Positions 1-8,089 of a stretch of DNA of 64,000 bases are shown here, one piece after another. The notes under the pieces are model-generated. The model searched no databases and was not told where the DNA came from. It saw only the letters and a program-made list of their open reading frames with translations. This DNA is from an uncultured Clostridia bacterium (GTDB taxonomy: Bacteria; Bacillota; Clostridia; Saccharofermentanales; Saccharofermentanaceae), in NCBI GenBank assembly GCA_905235455.1, contig CAJOLL010000001.1, forward strand, positions 1 through 64,000. Direction: 5' to 3'. Made by a program: the position numbers and the translations under genes. Each line of letters starts with the position of its first letter. Position 1 is the stretch's first letter.

Positions 1-1716
1 GTCAGTGCTTTTGCTGGCTGCTCTGACAAGAAAGACAATAACGGTGAGTCCAAAGCAACAGATGCTGCTACTGCTGGCAGTTCTGATGACGTTAACGGTG
101 GCTCAGAAAGTTCCGAAGGTTCTTCTGACACAGCTGCTGCTTCTGAGATCAAGGATTGGACATTTTATGCTTGTATGTCCGGTAAGGAGATCAATGATGG
201 TAACGAGATTCAGGAAGAAATCGCTAAGCTGACAGGTGTTCGCATTAAGGAAACCTGGATGGCTGGTCAGGAGCCGGCTGAGGCTATCGGTGCTATGATC
301 GTTACAAACGATCTGCCGGACTTCATCGACGGTGGTGACGCTTCCGACCAACTCGTAGAAGCCGGAGTACTCGTCCCGTGGGATGATTACATTGAGCAGT
401 ACCCGAACCTTAAGGAAATGTACACCGATAAGGAATGGGAACTCTTCCGTAAGGACGATGGACACATCTATTGGGCAAACGTATTCGGTAACACATACGG
501 TGAATCTCAGGCTCGTGGTCACAATGACGAAGCATTCTGGATCCAGAACCGTGTACTTGCTTGGGATAACTACCCGAAGATCGAGACTCTTGATGAGTAT
601 TTTGATCTCCTGCAGAGATATGCAGAAGCTAACCCGCAGAATGAAGATGGCGTTAAGGTAATTCCTTATACAGCTCTTTGTGAGGGCTGGAGATATTTCT
701 GCGTTGAGAATGCTCCTGAGTTCCTTGACGGTTATCCGAATGATGGTTCCGTTATCGTACAGCTTGAGGGTGTTGACAAGCCGACAATCGTTGACTATAA
801 CACGACTCCTACAGCTAAGATGTACTTCAAAAAACTGAACGAAGTTTACAACTCCGGTCTTATGGATCAGGAATTCGCTACAATGTCCTACGATGATTAT
901 ATTGCTAAGCTGGCTACAGGTGCCGTACTCGGTATGTGTGATCAGTGGTGGGATTTTGCTTACACAGTAAACGATAAGTTTAAGGCTTCCGGTTATGACG
1001 AGTTGGGTTATAACTATGTTCCGCTCGGTCTTGTAGCTGAAAAAGGTCTCAAGAATCACTGGCATACATATGGCGATACTCTGAACTCCGCATCCGGTAT
1101 CTGCGTTACAACTAAGTGCGATGATCCGGATAAGGCTTTCGAGTTCCTCAGCAGATGCCTTGATCAGGAAATCCTCGATCTCCGCTTCTGGGGTATCAAG
1201 GATGTAGACTACCTCGTAGACGAAAACGGAATGTACTACAGAACACAGGAAATGAGAGATAACTGGGCAGACGAGAACTACCAGGCTAATCACATCTGCG
1301 CTTATTCCTACTTCCCGCAGTACAACGGTACTTCCAAGACAAGCAAGAACGCTATGAAGCCTGAAGATCAGGAGAGCGAGTTCTTTGATGGTCTTGCTAA
1401 GCCGTTGCAGGATTGCTTCAGAGCTTATGGATATGATTCTTATGATGACTTCCTCCAGTCTGAGCATGACGAGATGGGCTTCTGGTATCCGATGTACTCT
1501 TACTCCAACCTGATGTCCACAATGACTGATGGTGGTGCTGCATGGACAGAAATGGGTGAGTGCAAGCATGAGTGGCTCCCGAAGGTTATCACAGCAAAGG
1601 ATTTCGATTCCGCATGGGCTGACTACATGAAAGCTTATGAAGCATGTAACCCGCAGGCATTCCTTGACGAGATGCAGGAAGAGCTTGATCGCCGTGTTGA
1701 ACTCGCTAACAGCTGA
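1..1716 (+). CDS. ABC transporter carbohydrate-binding lipoprotein (5' end outside window)
   Basis: The reading frame is open from the first base, so the start lies upstream of the window; 571 residues are visible. The first visible residues end in a lipobox (A-F-A-G-C, Cys at visible residue 7), followed by a Ser/Gly/Asp-rich linker and then a large extracellular solute-binding domain of the CUT1 (LplA/YtcQ) type, rich in Trp, Tyr and Asp. Expected role: membrane-anchored capture of an oligosaccharide and delivery to the two permeases encoded just downstream. An internal ATG at 175 is not the real start, because it would remove the lipobox. The long size is typical of the LplA-like subgroup. 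The substrate cannot be read from the sequence; the downstream acetylesterase suggests an acetylated glycan. Confidence 0.9.
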   Translation, partial: VSAFAGCSDKKDNNGESKATDAATAGSSDDVNGGSESSEGSSDTAAASEIKDWTFYACMSGKEINDGNEIQEEIAKLTGVRIKETWMAGQEPAEAIGAMIVTNDLPDFIDGGDASDQLVEAGVLVPWDDYIEQYPNLKEMYTDKEWELFRKDDGHIYWANVFGNTYGESQARGHNDEAFWIQNRVLAWDNYPKIETLDEYFDLLQRYAEANPQNEDGVKVIPYTALCEGWRYFCVENAPEFLDGYPNDGSVIVQLEGVDKPTIVDYNTTPTAKMYFKKLNEVYNSGLMDQEFATMSYDDYIAKLATGAVLGMCDQWWDFAYTVNDKFKASGYDELGYNYVPLGLVAEKGLKNHWHTYGDTLNSASGICVTTKCDDPDKAFEFLSRCLDQEILDLRFWGIKDVDYLVDENGMYYRTQEMRDNWADENYQANHICAYSYFPQYNGTSKTSKNAMKPEDQESEFFDGLAKPLQDCFRAYGYDSYDDFLQSEHDEMGFWYPMYSYSNLMSTMTDGGAAWTEMGECKHEWLPKVITAKDFDSAWADYMKAYEACNPQAFLDEMQEELDRRVELANS

Positions 1717-1747
1717 TTCAACTGACGAATTTAGTTAAGTGACGGTG

Positions 1748-1781
1748 GTGGCGACCACGGTTGTATGACTGTGGTCGCCAC
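1748..1781 (+). other. Intercistronic hairpin between binding protein and permease
   Basis: A perfect 11-bp inverted repeat (GTGGCGACCAC at 1748-1758, its complement at 1771-1781) that can extend by two more pairs. No T-run follows, so it is not a normal terminator. It sits 32 nt after the binding-protein stop and 28 nt before the permease start. Hairpins here commonly protect the upstream mRNA so that the binding protein is made in excess over the permeases; that role is inferred. Confidence 0.75.
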
Positions 1782-1809
1782 TTCTGAATTTAGGGGAGGC
1801 AAATTATAC

Positions 1810-2757
1810 ATGAGCTCTAATGAAAAAGATGCTTCGGAGATCAAGCTGAAAAGTAAGATCAGCAAAACCGAATTAAAGCGTCAGAAAGTTTTGCTCATCA
1901 TCGCTGCACTGTATGTAATCTATGGTATTGTTTTCTATTATCTGCCGCTCGCAGGTTGGATCATGGCTTTTGAGAACTTTAGCATAGGCAAAGGAATCTT
2001 CGGATCTGAAAAAGCAGGGCTTCGTTGGTTCAAATATCTTTTTAAGAAGAATTCTTCTTTCCCGCGAGTTATCAGAAACACTCTTGCAATGGGTTCTCTG
2101 AATCTCGTGTCTCAAACGATTACAGCTATTGGTTTTGCTATTTTGCTTAATGAGGTAAGAAATACCTTTGGTAAGAAGCTTGTTCAGACGATTTCTTATC
2201 TGCCTCATTTCTTGTCTTGGATCGTAGTAACAAGTATCGTTCGTGAAGCATTTTCTACTAGCGGTATGGTTAACGAACTGCTTGTTAATTTACATATCTT
2301 GAAATCACCAATCAGTTTTTTTATGCATACTCAGTATTTCTGGCCTATCGTTGCCATTTCCAATGTATGGAAGGAAACAGGTTGGAATGCTATCATCTAT
2401 CTTGCTACCATCACATCTATTGACCCGGCTCTTTATGAAGCAGCTGCTATCGATGGCGCCGGCAGATGGCAGAAGATCAAGAACATTACACTTCCCGGTC
2501 TGCGTTCTACGATTATCATTCTTCTCATCATGAATATCGGTAACGTAATCAACGCGGGATTTGAAATCCAGTATCTGCTTGGTACAGGTGTTCTTTCACC
2601 GGTTTCTACTACCATTGATATCTACGTCCTCAATCATGGTATGAAGAACTATTCACTTGGTACTGCGGCGGGTATTTTCAAGACCTTTGTGTCAATGATA
2701 TTCGTATTTACGTTTAACTTTATTGCCCGGAAGACGGGCGAAGATCACCTGTTCTAA
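1810..2757 (+). CDS. ABC sugar permease, LplB/YteP-like
   Basis: Inner-membrane subunit of a CUT1-type carbohydrate importer, 315 residues, about six membrane segments. The EAA loop that docks the ATPase is visible near residues 213-232 (YEAAAIDGAG followed by a basic stretch and LPG). The start at 1810 is chosen because GGGGAGG lies 10 nt upstream; an in-frame ATG at 1765 falls inside the intercistronic hairpin and lacks an SD. It follows the binding lipoprotein and is 14 nt before the second permease. No ATPase gene is nearby, so the pair probably uses a shared MsmX-type ATPase encoded elsewhere, as known for LplB/YtcP-type systems. Confidence 0.92.
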   Translation: MSSNEKDASEIKLKSKISKTELKRQKVLLIIAALYVIYGIVFYYLPLAGWIMAFENFSIGKGIFGSEKAGLRWFKYLFKKNSSFPRVIRNTLAMGSLNLVSQTITAIGFAILLNEVRNTFGKKLVQTISYLPHFLSWIVVTSIVREAFSTSGMVNELLVNLHILKSPISFFMHTQYFWPIVAISNVWKETGWNAIIYLATITSIDPALYEAAAIDGAGRWQKIKNITLPGLRSTIIILLIMNIGNVINAGFEIQYLLGTGVLSPVSTTIDIYVLNHGMKNYSLGTAAGIFKTFVSMIFVFTFNFIARKTGEDHLF

Positions 2758-2771
2758 AGGAGGAATTTCAT

Positions 2772-3881
2772 ATGAGTGATAAAGATAAAATCAATGAAAA
2801 TGAAGTTCTCCAGAATGAGGTGAAGGAGAACGCTGAAAACGATGAAGCGCTTACGAAAGCAAAAGAAGCCAGAAAGGCTATGGCTGCAAGAAGTGTGGCG
2901 GTTAAAGAAGCGGCTGAAAAGACCAGTGTTGATGGAAAAGTTGCAGCAGCCGATGGCGAAGCTGTTATAAAGGACATTAAGTTCAAAAAACCGCGTGCCA
3001 AGATGAATGGTTGGGATTGGGCATTTGTCATCTGTAATACCATCTTCCTTATCTGCTTCTGTATCGTAACGCTGTATCCTGTACTCAATACTGCAGCTTA
3101 TTCGTTTACAGACGGCCGTGAGGCGATCCTGAAGAATGTTCATCTTCTTCCGAAGAAGTTTACAACTGCAGCGTATAAACAGGTATTTCAAATGCAGGGT
3201 ATCCGTTGGGGTCTTCTTACAACGGTCAGCCGTACGTTAATAGGTTCTGTCCTTTCTCTGGCTGCAAATGCACTTCTTGCATTTATTATTTCGAGAAAGA
3301 AGTTCCTTTTTAGAAACGGGTTATCTTTGTTCTGGGTAATCACGATGTACGCCAGCGGTGGTCTTATTCCGACCATCTATCTGATGACAAAACTGCATTT
3401 TGTCGGTACTTTCTGGGTATATGTAATCCCGGGTATGGTCAGTGCATTTAACATCTTGGTATTGCGTACATTCATGGACGGTATCCCTGAGTCTTATGAG
3501 GAATCTGCACAACTTGACGGTGCAGGATATATGACGATCTTTGCTAAGATCATTTCTCCTCTTTGTAAGCCGGTTTATGCTACGATCTTCTTGTTTGTTG
3601 CCGTAGGTCACTGGAATTCTTGGTTTGATGCCATGATCTATAACAAATTTAATATCAAATTGACAACGCTTCAGTATGAGTTACAGAAACTTCTTGCCAG
3701 TTTGACGCAAAAAACAGGATCTGCCGATAGTGGCGGAAAGACAACTACTCAGGCTCCGACGACCTCCATTCAGGTTCGTTCCGCAGCAACGATCGCAACA
3801 ATGCTTCCGATCATCTGTCTGTATCCGTTCCTGCAGAGATACTTCGTTACAGGTATCCAGCTTGGCGGTGTAAAAGAGTAA
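2772..3881 (+). CDS. ABC sugar permease, YtcP-like, with charged N-terminal extension
   Basis: Second inner-membrane subunit, 369 residues. The first ~75 residues are highly charged (Lys/Glu/Ala-rich) with no membrane segment, which is longer than usual for this family (about 290-300). Six membrane segments follow, with the EAA loop near residue 240 (EESAQLDGAG). A Ser/Gly/Thr-rich insertion (about residues 315-335) precedes the last membrane segment. The SD AGGAGG at 2759-2764 is 7 nt before the ATG. A strong terminator follows, so the core transport operon ends here. The charged extension may contact the cytosolic ATPase or be a regulatory tail; this is inference. Confidence 0.9.
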   Translation: MSDKDKINENEVLQNEVKENAENDEALTKAKEARKAMAARSVAVKEAAEKTSVDGKVAAADGEAVIKDIKFKKPRAKMNGWDWAFVICNTIFLICFCIVTLYPVLNTAAYSFTDGREAILKNVHLLPKKFTTAAYKQVFQMQGIRWGLLTTVSRTLIGSVLSLAANALLAFIISRKKFLFRNGLSLFWVITMYASGGLIPTIYLMTKLHFVGTFWVYVIPGMVSAFNILVLRTFMDGIPESYEESAQLDGAGYMTIFAKIISPLCKPVYATIFLFVAVGHWNSWFDAMIYNKFNIKLTTLQYELQKLLASLTQKTGSADSGGKTTTQAPTTSIQVRSAATIATMLPIICLYPFLQRYFVTGIQLGGVKE

Positions 3882-3897
3882 TTCATTTTTCGGCTTT

Positions 3898-3940
3898 ATA
3901 CTACCTGCCCGGAAGTTTTTTCGGGCAGGTAGTATTTTTT
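3898..3940 (+). terminator. Rho-independent terminator after the permease genes
   Basis: A perfect 14-bp stem (3898-3911 with 3922-3935) around a 10-nt T-rich loop, followed directly by a run of T to 3940. Confidence 0.95.
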
Positions 3941-3951
3941 GTGCTTTGTTG

Positions 3952-3957
3952 TATAAT
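3952..3957 (+). promoter_or_regulatory. Possible -10 box for the YesL-like operon
   Basis: TATAAT lies 33 nt before the chosen start at 3991 and just after the terminator, where a new promoter is expected. No convincing -35 hexamer is seen 16-18 nt upstream, so this is weak. Confidence 0.35.
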
Positions 3958-3990
3958 GCTTTCATGGTTGTAAGGAGACAGAAAAAATAC

Positions 3991-4659
3991 ATGAATCTAT
4001 TAAACTATGACAGTCCTTTGATACAGTTTTTGAATAAGGTGACAGATCTTTTCATCCTGAACCTGTTGTGTTTGATCTGTTGTATCCCAATCATCACGAT
4101 CGGTCCTGCTCTTACGGCGAAGTATGATGTTGCCATGCGGATCGTCAGAAAAGAAGATCCGGCTGTCTTAAAACCATTCTTTAAGGCTTTTAAAGAGAAC
4201 TTCAAACAGGCCGCCATTATTTGGATAATTCTTTTGGGTGCTTGTCTTTTGCTTTGCATGGACTGGACCTGGATCATTGAAAACGGGTTCCTTGATGTGC
4301 CTGCAATATACTTTGCGGCAACGGTTTTTGTCACTACGATTGTTCTTTTTGTCATCATGACGATATTCCCGATCATCGCCAGATTCAAAGTAACCGTAAA
4401 AGAAGCGTTTAAGACATCCGCTCTTTTTGCGATGCTGTATTTTTATAGTCTCATTCCGATCATCGTTTTGATGTTCGGTGCCGTTTTCCTTTGCATCAAA
4501 TACATTCGGTTCCTGCCGCTGGTGCTGGTAGTGTCGCACGTTGTTATTGTTTTCTGCTTATGTCTGGTTTTGCAAAGGGGCTTTAATAAGCTTGAAAAGC
4601 AATTTGGAACTGAAGAAGAGAATGAAGAAGTTTCCGGATCTGAGGAGGAGCAGGAGTAA
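3991..4659 (+). CDS. YesL-like DUF624 membrane protein
   Basis: A 222-residue integral membrane protein with about five or six hydrophobic segments. The N-terminal pattern (NLLCLICCIPIITIGPA, then a basic RIVRKE and a FKAFKENFKQA stretch) is typical of DUF624/YesL proteins, which sit beside LplB/YtcP sugar transporters in Bacillus and Clostridia; their molecular role is not established. The start at 3991 is preferred over an in-frame ATG at 3946 because AAGGAG lies 13 nt upstream of it and the family alignment begins here. The C-terminal tail is acidic (EEENEEVSGSEEEQE). The stop overlaps the next start (TAATG), so translation is probably coupled. Confidence 0.85.
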   Translation: MNLLNYDSPLIQFLNKVTDLFILNLLCLICCIPIITIGPALTAKYDVAMRIVRKEDPAVLKPFFKAFKENFKQAAIIWIILLGACLLLCMDWTWIIENGFLDVPAIYFAATVFVTTIVLFVIMTIFPIIARFKVTVKEAFKTSALFAMLYFYSLIPIIVLMFGAVFLCIKYIRFLPLVLVVSHVVIVFCLCLVLQRGFNKLEKQFGTEEENEEVSGSEEEQE

Positions 4660-5312
4660 TGACTGACTCGGATCAGGTAAAAGAAACATTATCTGCTGAA
4701 AAGTGTAATAAACCGCCGATGACATTTCGGCAGAAATTGTTTTTTTTCAAGGATTATTATCTTGTAAAAGTACTCCTTGTGCTTTTGGCCCTTGTGTTTG
4801 TCAGCCTGTTTATCAGAGATGCATACAAGAACAGTAAAACGATCTATACCGGTGGTACCGTCGGTTTTGATCTTTTTGAAGATAAATATGACCTTCTCAT
4901 GGATGGTTTTATTAATTATCTGGGTGACGACTATACCGGCAAAAAGGTCCAATTCGGCGGCAATGCGCTGATGGTCCCCGAGGGACAGGAGTATGAGAGA
5001 AATAACATTGAGACGGCTTTTGTTGCCCAGGTCAACGCCGGAATGTATAACTATCTTTTTATGACGAAAAAGGAATTCGAATACTTTGCCGATGTGGATA
5101 TCTATCAGGATATTTCCTATATCCGAAATGATCCGGATTATTCAGATCTTGAATTTGTAACAGGATTTGAAGGGAAAACTTCCGGAATCAAATTGTCTGA
5201 TAAAGTTCTTTCTAAGTTTGGGCTTTCAGATATGGATGTATATCTGGTCTTTCCCGTTAAGCAAGATAAGAATGACTTAAATCTGAAGCTGATTAATTAT
5301 TTGTATTCATAA
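4659..5312 (+). CDS. Unknown membrane-anchored extracytoplasmic protein
   Basis: A 217-residue protein not assigned to a known family. It has a basic N-terminus, one membrane segment (about residues 35-53) and a ~160-residue extracytoplasmic domain, so it is likely N-in, C-out with an uncleaved anchor. The stretch around residues 120-150 (AQVNAGMYNYLFMTKKEFEYF) resembles the region of solute-binding proteins that follows the hinge, so a small binding-protein-like fold is possible; this is a guess from pattern only. It overlaps the YesL-like gene by one base and precedes the esterase by 13 nt, tying it to the glycan-use operon. Confidence 0.8.
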   Translation: MTDSDQVKETLSAEKCNKPPMTFRQKLFFFKDYYLVKVLLVLLALVFVSLFIRDAYKNSKTIYTGGTVGFDLFEDKYDLLMDGFINYLGDDYTGKKVQFGGNALMVPEGQEYERNNIETAFVAQVNAGMYNYLFMTKKEFEYFADVDIYQDISYIRNDPDYSDLEFVTGFEGKTSGIKLSDKVLSKFGLSDMDVYLVFPVKQDKNDLNLKLINYLYS

Positions 5313-5325
5313 CAGGAGGTTCGTT

Positions 5326-6912
5326 ATGATGATTTCAAGCATTTACAGTAATGGAATGATCCTTCAGAGAAGCCGCGAGAATGAGATCCGCGGTTCTTTT
5401 GAAGAAGACGAGAGTATCCGTGTGTTTTTTGACGGAAAAGCACTTGAAGTGGTTTCTGACAGAGAAAATAAGAAGTGGAAAGCAGCAATCCCTTCCATGG
5501 ATGCCGGTGGTCCCCATGAAATAAGGATTTTCGCTGACGAAAAAGAGACCAGGATCAAGGATGTTCTTTTCGGAGATGTTTTTGTACTCGGCGGGCAGTC
5601 GAACATGGAACTTCCCTTGATCTGGACAACAGATTTCCATTATGACGAGATCAGAAGCGCCGATTATTCAATGATCCGTCAGTTTGAAGTACCGAAACTG
5701 CCTTTGTTCGGACGAAAAGAAGATATGCTGTCCGGCGGTAAATGGGTCAATGCCGACCAAAAAAATATTGACGGATTCAGTGCAATCGGCTTCTATTTTG
5801 CCAAGTATAAGTATTTGAAAGACGGCATTCCGGTAGGACTGGTGCAGACGGCAGTGGGCGGAGCTCCGGTGGAAAGTCTGATGAGCGAAGAAAACCTCAG
5901 AGAGTCCTTTTCGCAAATTGAACCGGAATTTTCTCATTCTGGCAAGTGTAATAACGATAAGAGTAAATGCTGTCTTTGGTGCTATAAAGATAAGCTTTCC
6001 CAATATGCCGATATGAAATATGTTGAGTCTGTTGCCGCTGAGGATATGCACCGGCAGGAATCCTGGCATAAAGATGTGGATGATCACGATACAGGTCTTA
6101 AGGAGAACTGGATGGAGCCGTGGGAGGAAGGAGAGTATGAAACATTTACGCTTCCTTCGACTTTCTATCAGACAAAACATGAAAACTTTAAGGGTGTTTT
6201 CTGGATCCAGAAGACCGTCGAAGTGCCTTCGGATTGGTGTGATCAGGAAGTTGAACTTCGTTTGGGCACATTCATGGACGGAGATACGACATATGTGAAC
6301 GGATCTGCCGTGGGCGGCTACGGTTTTAAGTATCCGCCGCGAAGGTTTTTCCTTTCTCCGGGAACTCTTAAGCCGGGGAAAAACACGATTACTGTTCGTT
6401 TGGTCGTAGATACCAATATCGGCGGCGCCGTTAAAGAATGTCCTTATTATTTGAAGCTTCAGGACCAAACAATCGATCTTACCGGGGCATGGAAGATGCG
6501 TTTCGGTTATGAAGCGGGCCCGCTTGAAGGACAGACATTCTTTATCTGGTCGCCGACGGCACTTTTTAATTCCATGCTGTATCCGATCAGAGATCTTTCC
6601 TGTAAGGCGATCCTTTTCTATCAGGGTGAATCTAACTGTGAATATCCGCAGTATTACGGGCAGCTTCTAAAAGATATGGTCAAAGAGTGGAGAGTGCTTT
6701 TCGGGCAGAATACGCCGTTTTATATGGCTGAAGTCACATATTGGCTCGGAGATGGTCCGGTATATGAGTCGGATCCTTTTGATGCGGTTCGCAAGGTACA
6801 GAGAGAAGTGGTCGGAGAAATCCCGGATGCCTATCTGATCCCGACATTGCATCCGCAAAATAAGAAGGAAGTCGCTTTAAGGTTCCTGGAAAGTTATTTA
6901 AAAAATGAATGA
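5326..6912 (+). CDS. Sialate O-acetylesterase-like SGNH esterase with inserted beta-sandwich domain
   Basis: A 528-residue hydrolase that should remove O-acetyl groups from glycans. The nucleophile motif GQSNME places Ser92; FYQGESN (about residues 431-437) supplies the Gly/Asn oxyanion blocks; the C-terminal TLHP near residue 508 fits the catalytic His. Between them (about 285-395) is a galactose-binding-like beta-sandwich insertion (VFWIQKTVEVP, TFMDGDTTYVNG), as in SASA-family enzymes. No signal peptide is visible, so it probably acts in the cytosol on imported acetylated oligosaccharides. SD AGGAGG lies about 6 nt before the start. It could equally be an acetylxylan- or rhamnogalacturonan-type esterase; the family name does not fix the substrate. 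Confidence 0.88.
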   Translation: MMISSIYSNGMILQRSRENEIRGSFEEDESIRVFFDGKALEVVSDRENKKWKAAIPSMDAGGPHEIRIFADEKETRIKDVLFGDVFVLGGQSNMELPLIWTTDFHYDEIRSADYSMIRQFEVPKLPLFGRKEDMLSGGKWVNADQKNIDGFSAIGFYFAKYKYLKDGIPVGLVQTAVGGAPVESLMSEENLRESFSQIEPEFSHSGKCNNDKSKCCLWCYKDKLSQYADMKYVESVAAEDMHRQESWHKDVDDHDTGLKENWMEPWEEGEYETFTLPSTFYQTKHENFKGVFWIQKTVEVPSDWCDQEVELRLGTFMDGDTTYVNGSAVGGYGFKYPPRRFFLSPGTLKPGKNTITVRLVVDTNIGGAVKECPYYLKLQDQTIDLTGAWKMRFGYEAGPLEGQTFFIWSPTALFNSMLYPIRDLSCKAILFYQGESNCEYPQYYGQLLKDMVKEWRVLFGQNTPFYMAEVTYWLGDGPVYESDPFDAVRKVQREVVGEIPDAYLIPTLHPQNKKEVALRFLESYLKNE

Positions 6913-6914
6913 TC

Positions 6915-6950
6915 AAAAAGACAGTTGAACTCTCTCAGCTGTCTTTTTTT
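6915..6950. terminator. Bidirectional terminator between esterase and recombinase
   Basis: A-rich left arm (6915-6928) pairs with a T-rich right arm (6935-6948) in a 14-bp stem with one G-U pair, giving a T-run at the end on either strand. The right arm overlaps the last codons of the minus-strand recombinase, so the two convergent genes share it. Confidence 0.88.
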
Positions 6951-7939
6951 ATGTTCGCCAGCGGGTTTTTTGCCACGGCATCGTGCAGAGACTCTTCGTC
7001 CACATGTGTATAGATCTGAGTCGTTGCTACGCTTTGATGACCGAGGATCGCCTGAAGAGTTCGGATATCTACCTGTCCGTATTTATACATAAGAGTGGCA
7101 CAAGTGTGTCTTAACTTATGTACGGAATAGGCGGAAGCATCGATCCCGGAAGCAGAGAAGAGGCGTTTGATGATAGTCTGGATCATGGGTGCACTGATTC
7201 TTGTTCCGCGGCTACTCAAAAAGAGTGCGTCCTTATCTTTCTTCTTCATGGCATCTCTTTCCGGATAATATTCGGAAAGCGCACGGATGCAGGCATCGTT
7301 CAAATAGATCGTCCGTTCTTTATTGCCTTTGCCTACAACTCTCAGCGTATTTTCCGAAATATCGGAAAGGTCGATGCTTCGAAGTTCGGAAAGACGCATT
7401 CCGCAGTTGAGAAATAGAGTGACGATGCAGTAGTCTCTGGCAGCATATTTGCTTTCCGAGTTTTCGGCTGCCTGAAGAAGGTCCCGGCTTTGTTCAAGAT
7501 TAAGATATTTGGGGAGCCTTTTGGCACGTCTGGGTGTTTCGAGGTCATAAGACGGATCATCCTTTATGATCCTTTTCTTTTGGAAAAGGTACTTAAAGAA
7601 TGATTTGACCGTGGCTACTTTTCTGGCACGTGTAGCAGAAGATGCTTTTCTTTGACGGGAAAGAAAGATCATAAACGCGAAAAGATCATCAGATGTAATG
7701 CTGTTTAAGAATTTTTCGTCGATATCATTGATCGGAATATCGTTAAACGTAAAATCATCTGACAACTGAACAAGACCGCGATCCTGCTTGAGAAAACGAA
7801 AAAGAAGAATAAGATCGTATTTATATTCTTTAATCGTCAACGGCGATTTTTCCTGAACGGCCTGCATATAGCGAAGGTACTGTTCAAGAATCGGGAAAGT
7901 GGCATTTTCGCCTGATGATTTGCCTTTGGGACGACTCAT
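6935..7939 (-). CDS. Tyrosine recombinase (XerC/XerD-like)
   Basis: A 334-residue site-specific recombinase. The N-terminal half is a core-binding (SAM-like) DNA domain; the C-terminal half holds the full active site: Arg182 (CGMRLSELRS), Lys204 (GKGNK), His274-x-x-Arg277 (HKLRH), His301 (LGHQS) and nucleophile Tyr310 (TQIYTHV). Length and motif spacing match XerC/XerD, which resolve chromosome dimers at dif, but phage-type integrases share them. No att site, phage gene or partner recombinase is nearby, so a housekeeping Xer role is more likely than a mobile-element role. SD AGGAG precedes the ATG. It is flanked by opposite-strand genes and transcribed alone. Confidence 0.92.
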   Translation of the reverse strand: MSRPKGKSSGENATFPILEQYLRYMQAVQEKSPLTIKEYKYDLILLFRFLKQDRGLVQLSDDFTFNDIPINDIDEKFLNSITSDDLFAFMIFLSRQRKASSATRARKVATVKSFFKYLFQKKRIIKDDPSYDLETPRRAKRLPKYLNLEQSRDLLQAAENSESKYAARDYCIVTLFLNCGMRLSELRSIDLSDISENTLRVVGKGNKERTIYLNDACIRALSEYYPERDAMKKKDKDALFLSSRGTRISAPMIQTIIKRLFSASGIDASAYSVHKLRHTCATLMYKYGQVDIRTLQAILGHQSVATTQIYTHVDEESLHDAVAKNPLANIKKDS

Positions 7940-8005
7940 AAGATCTCCTGATTAAACAATACTGAACTGTTAGTATAATCTTATCACAAATATCGAAAAA
8001 ATAAC

Positions 8006-8034
8006 TTGCTTTCCATATTGCGTTGCGCTATAAT
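8006..8034 (+). promoter_or_regulatory. Sigma-A-type promoter for asd
   Basis: TTGCTT at 8006-8011 and TATAAT at 8029-8034 with 17-nt spacing. This puts transcription start near 8041 and gives a leader of about 50 nt. Confidence 0.85.
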
Positions 8035-8052
8035 ACACGCATCAAAGACAAA

Positions 8053-8071
8053 TGTCCGCCGCACGCGGACA
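8053..8071 (+). other. Small hairpin in the asd leader
   Basis: A perfect 7-bp GC-rich stem (TGTCCGC/GCGGACA) with a 5-nt loop, ending 4 nt before the SD of asd (AAGAGG at 8076-8081). It is near the 5' end of the predicted mRNA, so it may stabilise the message; no riboswitch motif is seen. Confidence 0.55.
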
Positions 8072-8089
8072 ACGAAAGAGGAAACAAAA

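Noticed and set aside
103-1569. Long open frame on the minus strand inside the binding-protein gene
   Set aside because: It is a shadow of the plus-strand lipoprotein's codon use; no SD, no recognisable protein, and the sense frame has clear lipobox and family features.
6935-7939. Tyrosine recombinase as an integrase of a mobile island
   Set aside because: No att repeats, phage or transfer genes nearby, and size and motifs match housekeeping XerC/XerD.
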